Shown here: positions 60,889 through 64,000 of the stretch, piece after piece
Position numbering within the stretch: the first letter of the stretch is position 1
Layout: each line of letters begins with the position of its first letter
Assembly: GCA_015039365.1 (NCBI GenBank)
Contig: WION01000004.1
Span: 124,001-188,000 of the forward strand
DNA length: 64,000 bases
Origin: Amanita rubescens
Lineage: Eukaryota > Basidiomycota > Agaricomycetes > Agaricales > Amanitaceae
Direction: 5' to 3'
Position numbers and translations under genes: made by a program
The notes under the pieces: generated by a model
What the model was told of the DNA's origin: nothing
Database searches by the model: none
Seen by the model: the letters and a program-made list of their open reading frames with translations, nothing else

Positions 60889-62043
60889 ATGTTACCTCCG
60901 TTTCTGAAGCACCGCTTCGCTGCCTCGACTGATTCTGAGCCCTTTTACGATACTGTATTCTACCACAATCCACCAGTTGGTCCTATCCGTACTCTTTGGT
61001 GGCCTACAGCGCGCACCGGGGCAGTGCCATCTACAGTAGTCGTCTTCTTCCCAGGTGCGTCAGTCCCGTTCGGTGCCAGTACTCTTACTCAGAACGAAGA
61101 AGGCAACCCTGGTATTCTTGACTTTTATACCCAATTTCTTACCGCTCTCCACAACGAGAATAGAACATGCACTCTTGCAATAATGGCTCACAGTCATATA
61201 GGTCACTCACCAGAAATAGACGATCAACATGCTAGACAGGCTACTAGTTATTATCTGTCGACACAGATTCAAGGTGCACTAGAGGCCTATGACGCGATAC
61301 GAAATCACTATCCACAACAAACGAAAATTGTGCTCATTGGACATAGTGTAGGAGCCTGGATAGCATTGCAAGCGAGTTTGCAAGACTTTGGGTTAATGCA
61401 TTTGCTAACTGCTGCTTGTGTTTTAGGTGCTTAAAGCAAGGCAACTTGACGTGGAAGCTGTTTTCCTATTGTTCCCCACTATCGTACATATTTCTGAGAC
61501 TCCAAATGGCAAGAAACTAAGCGTGCGTAAGGTGGAAACCAAGGGGACGAAACTGATTGAAACTCTAGCCACTTTTTGCACCGGTACCTAGATACGTTAT
61601 TTCAGCGCTTTCGTATTGCACTAGAGTTTTGCCCGACGTGCTACTTTCTACGATCTTCGCGACATGGCCCCCATCTCAGATACGTGCTCTCCGCAGGCTT
61701 TTAAACTCCCCCCGGACTATCTGGGCTGCTTTGACAATGGCTAGTCATGAGATGCAGGTCATCAAAGAGCTCGACATCTCATTACTCACGAAGCATGAAG
61801 ACAAACTACATTTCTATTTTGCCAATGAAGATGACTGGGTTGGGAGATACCGAGCTAAGATCTTGGAGTTGTTTCAATCTGGGTCAGTCAAAGTAGTGCT
61901 TGGCCAAAGGGACATCCCGCATGCATTTTGCATAAGTAAGTATTAAAACCTCGTTTGGAATCAGCTGATTGTAAACATCACCAGACCATGGAGAGCAGGT
62001 CGCATTAGAGTGCCATAAGTGGTTAGCAGATTATATCACGTAA
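60889..62043 (+). CDS. Lipid droplet-associated hydrolase (LDAH family)
   Basis: Start is at ATG 60889 (MLPPFLKHRFAASTDSEPFY). The pattern VVVFFPGASVPFGASTLTQN, LAIMAHSHIGHSP, the nucleophile elbow IVLIGHSVGAWIALQ, VEAVFLLFPTIVHISETPNG and the tail IPHAFCINHGEQVALECHKW (catalytic His) identifies the LDAH/Ldh1 family of serine hydrolases found on lipid droplets. Exon 1 ends at 61371 and is followed by an intron that begins GCGAGT, a GC-AG intron, rejoining at 61427 with VLKAR; the phase works and a stop would follow if it were retained. A further intron near 61530-61570 joins PLFAPVPRYVISALSYCTRV. It ends DYIT at 62041-62043. About 300 residues, the usual size. Confidence 0.86.
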
Positions 62044-62134
62044 CTGTATGCAGTTATTTGTGCCATTATTAAATAGCGCGTCGAATCTGTCGTGCATCTT
62101 GACCCAAGTAGTATCCGTCCAGCATCAAGTGCTT

Positions 62135-64000
62135 ATGGCGGAACTGTCCTCGGATCCAGCCGACCTTTTCGCGTCATTTCACAGCCCATTACCTGATGAT
62201 GCCGTGATTCCCTCACTGATAATGCCAGTGTCTAGGCCAAACTTCTATATCATCCCCCCGGTTTTGCCTGCGGAGGAGAAGGAACTCTACAAAACACCTA
62301 ATCAATCGTCTTTGAACTCTGAGAACGAGGCTAAGCGTGTTGAGGTTGTCGGTGAATGGGATGATAATGATGAACGCTTCTACTATGCGCGCCATGGTGG
62401 CGGTCTTGCACACAAAGTTTGTATACCCCATTTCAGCCACGCATATGTGCATATTTGACGCGTTCTTATTACAGTTCCCTGTTGGATCGTTCACAGCGAA
62501 GTATCCAGGTCCAGTTAAGGAGTATCGTAAGTCCAGTAAATTGGACGCACATGTGAACCTGACATAATTCTCCAAAGGGCGGAAGAAGTCCGCGGGACAC
62601 GTTGAAACCGTTTGACCCATCTGCAGCCTACGTAGATCCGTCATCCCGCTTCAAAATCAAGATCAGACTCGGTGGGAAGAATATAGTAACTGCAAATGAC
62701 CAGGCAAAGAATGGAATGGTCGAAAATTCCGACGATGATTATGAAGGAACGGACGAAATGGAGCAGTCTTCAAGCGACGACGAGTATGAAAGTAACAGTC
62801 AACAAGAACGCGTTACTACCCGTCTCACGAGGCGCACCGCAAAACTTCCTTTCAGTCCAAGGAAGTCTCGCTTACGGAGAGTTACTGTGATTGATTCAGA
62901 CGAAAGTAGCTCGGAAGTCCGTCCTGCTCAGCGCAGGTCGAAGCGAATCAAGTCTGACTATAGTCGCGGCTGGTTTCGAATCTTCCTCGAGCTTCTCCAG
63001 CTATCGTGAAGTCCGCAAAACCCGTAATGATGTGGGCCCAAAGAAGGTCAGAATTAAAAAGCCAGTTAAGCCCGCTTACGGACATGTTCACGACATTTCC
63101 GACGTCGAGTATGAATCTGACGATGAACTTGCATGCCTGAGGCGACATCGCAATATCTGTGCAAAATGTCACGAAGGGCCAGCCCACGATCTTCTCGAGA
63201 AATTTAAGAAAAGGTCAAAGAACAAGTCATCACGCAAGAAGCCAATGCAAGACGAGTTAGATGAGCCAGACGATGAAGGCGAAAGGCTGAAGTCGCTTGG
63301 AGGTTGGGTTAGATGGTCAGCATCGTTGCTCGAATTTCTAGGATTCATCCTCACTGAAATTTTAGTCTGAAATGTCCTGTCGTCGCACACTGGAAGTGTT
63401 TGGCTAGTTTTCAACGCGATGAAATATTAAAGGCTATGAGGGAGAAAGAAATTCAACAGGCAGAAAATTCAGGCGCACCCGACAATAAACTCAAGAAACG
63501 CTCTGATTTAGGTATACGCGAAAGTACAGATTTCATATGTGGTTTGTGCATTTATCGCGTCCATCCGTATAAGTATCACACGTGTTCCAGGTGCCTGCTC
63601 AAAAGGAGGCATATGCATGGGATGTATGAACGTTGCCACAGTCCCACATGCTGGGTCAGAGGTGGTTCCCACTGAGATATCCGACGTGGAAATAAGCAAG
63701 GAGCAGAACCAACAACTCCTGTTCCGTTGTTTTACTTGCAAACGTCCGGCTCACTACGAGCATTTGCCGCGACCTGAAAGTCTACCCGCTGATTCTTCTC
63801 TGACTGACATTGCTTTGTATTATCAGAACGAGAAAAGTTGGTCGTGCCCCGACTGCTCTTCTTACGTCTATGACCTAGATAAGATACTGGCTTGGCGACC
63901 CTATCCCTCAGATGCTGTTGAGCTTTCCCAATCTCCTCATGAACCTCCGAACTACAAGGACCCTCTTCCTAGAGAATACCTCGTCAAATGGGTTGGCAGG
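62135..64000 (+). CDS. CHD/Mit1-type chromatin remodeller, 5' part (cut by window end)
   Basis: Start is MAELSSDPADLFASFHSPLP at 62135. Acidic and basic disordered blocks follow (SDDDYEGTDEMEQSSSDDEY; RRSKRIK). A PHD-like Cys/His cluster follows, split by introns: HRNICAKCHEGPAHDLL, WVRCLKCPVVAHWKCLA, FICGACSKGGICMGCMN, FRCFTCKRPAHYEHLP and WSCPDCSSYVYDLDKILAWR. The last bases encode EYLVKWVGR, the start of a chromodomain. PHD then chromodomain ahead of a (missing) Snf2 motor is the plan of Mi-2/CHD3-type remodellers and fission yeast Mit1 of the SHREC silencing complex. Exon joins around 62520-62580 are not fully resolved. The ATPase domain should lie beyond position 64000. Confidence 0.75.

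Overview
The window looks like a piece of a filamentous basidiomycete (probably Agaricomycete) chromosome. Genes are dense, sit on both strands, and are broken by many short GT-AG introns of about 45-60 bases. The proteins are single-copy eukaryotic housekeeping proteins (Mediator MED7, RPN5, SF3A2, RRP5, LSG1, SEC8, mS23, SLD2), mixed with fungal types: a Tea1-like kelch protein, an F-box/leucine-rich protein, a P450 and a small secreted cysteine-rich protein. No species is claimed. I found no rRNA, tRNA or CRISPR array. Exon limits were worked out by eye from splice signals and conserved protein motifs.

Layout. 1-570: 3' part of an unrecognised minus-strand gene. 661-4383: a giant imperfect palindrome (two arms of about 1.8 kb around a spacer of about 90 bases) made of tandem repeats, with another minus-strand coding exon just beyond it (4384-4770). 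5023-8576: three minus-strand genes (Lnt-like CN-hydrolase, a small BCL7-like protein, MED7). 8770-12319: plus-strand 4CL-like acyl-CoA ligase and mitoribosomal mS23. 12394-19009: RPN5, an F-box protein and SLD2 on the minus strand. 19085-24452: two unknown Ser/Pro-rich proteins and a secreted protein, on plus. 25008-37994: SF3A2 (-), RRP5 (+), Tea1-like (-), TGL2-like lipase (+).

38021-45760 is a repeat-rich island. It starts with a broken, chimeric second copy of the P450/MGST3/FGH locus (with a TIR transposon inside the FGH part), followed by two solo LTRs with perfect 5-base target duplications and remains of older repeats. The intact copy follows at 45811-50247: a cytochrome P450 (-) diverging from microsomal glutathione S-transferase 3 (+), then S-formylglutathione hydrolase (+). 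The three together suggest a small oxidation, glutathione and formaldehyde-detoxification cluster.

50308-64000 is again compact housekeeping DNA: an FHA-domain checkpoint-type kinase (-), LSG1 (-), a LYR-motif mitochondrial protein (+), SEC8 (-), a lipid-droplet hydrolase (+) and the 5' part of a CHD/Mit1-type chromatin remodeller (+) cut by the window edge. Neighbours often share very short intergenic spaces: 26 bases between the SEC8 and hydrolase start codons, 75 between SLD2 and its divergent partner, and 18 between two convergent stops. Two genes have near-minimal first exons: ATG alone in LSG1, and ATGG followed by an 8-base microexon in SF3A2.
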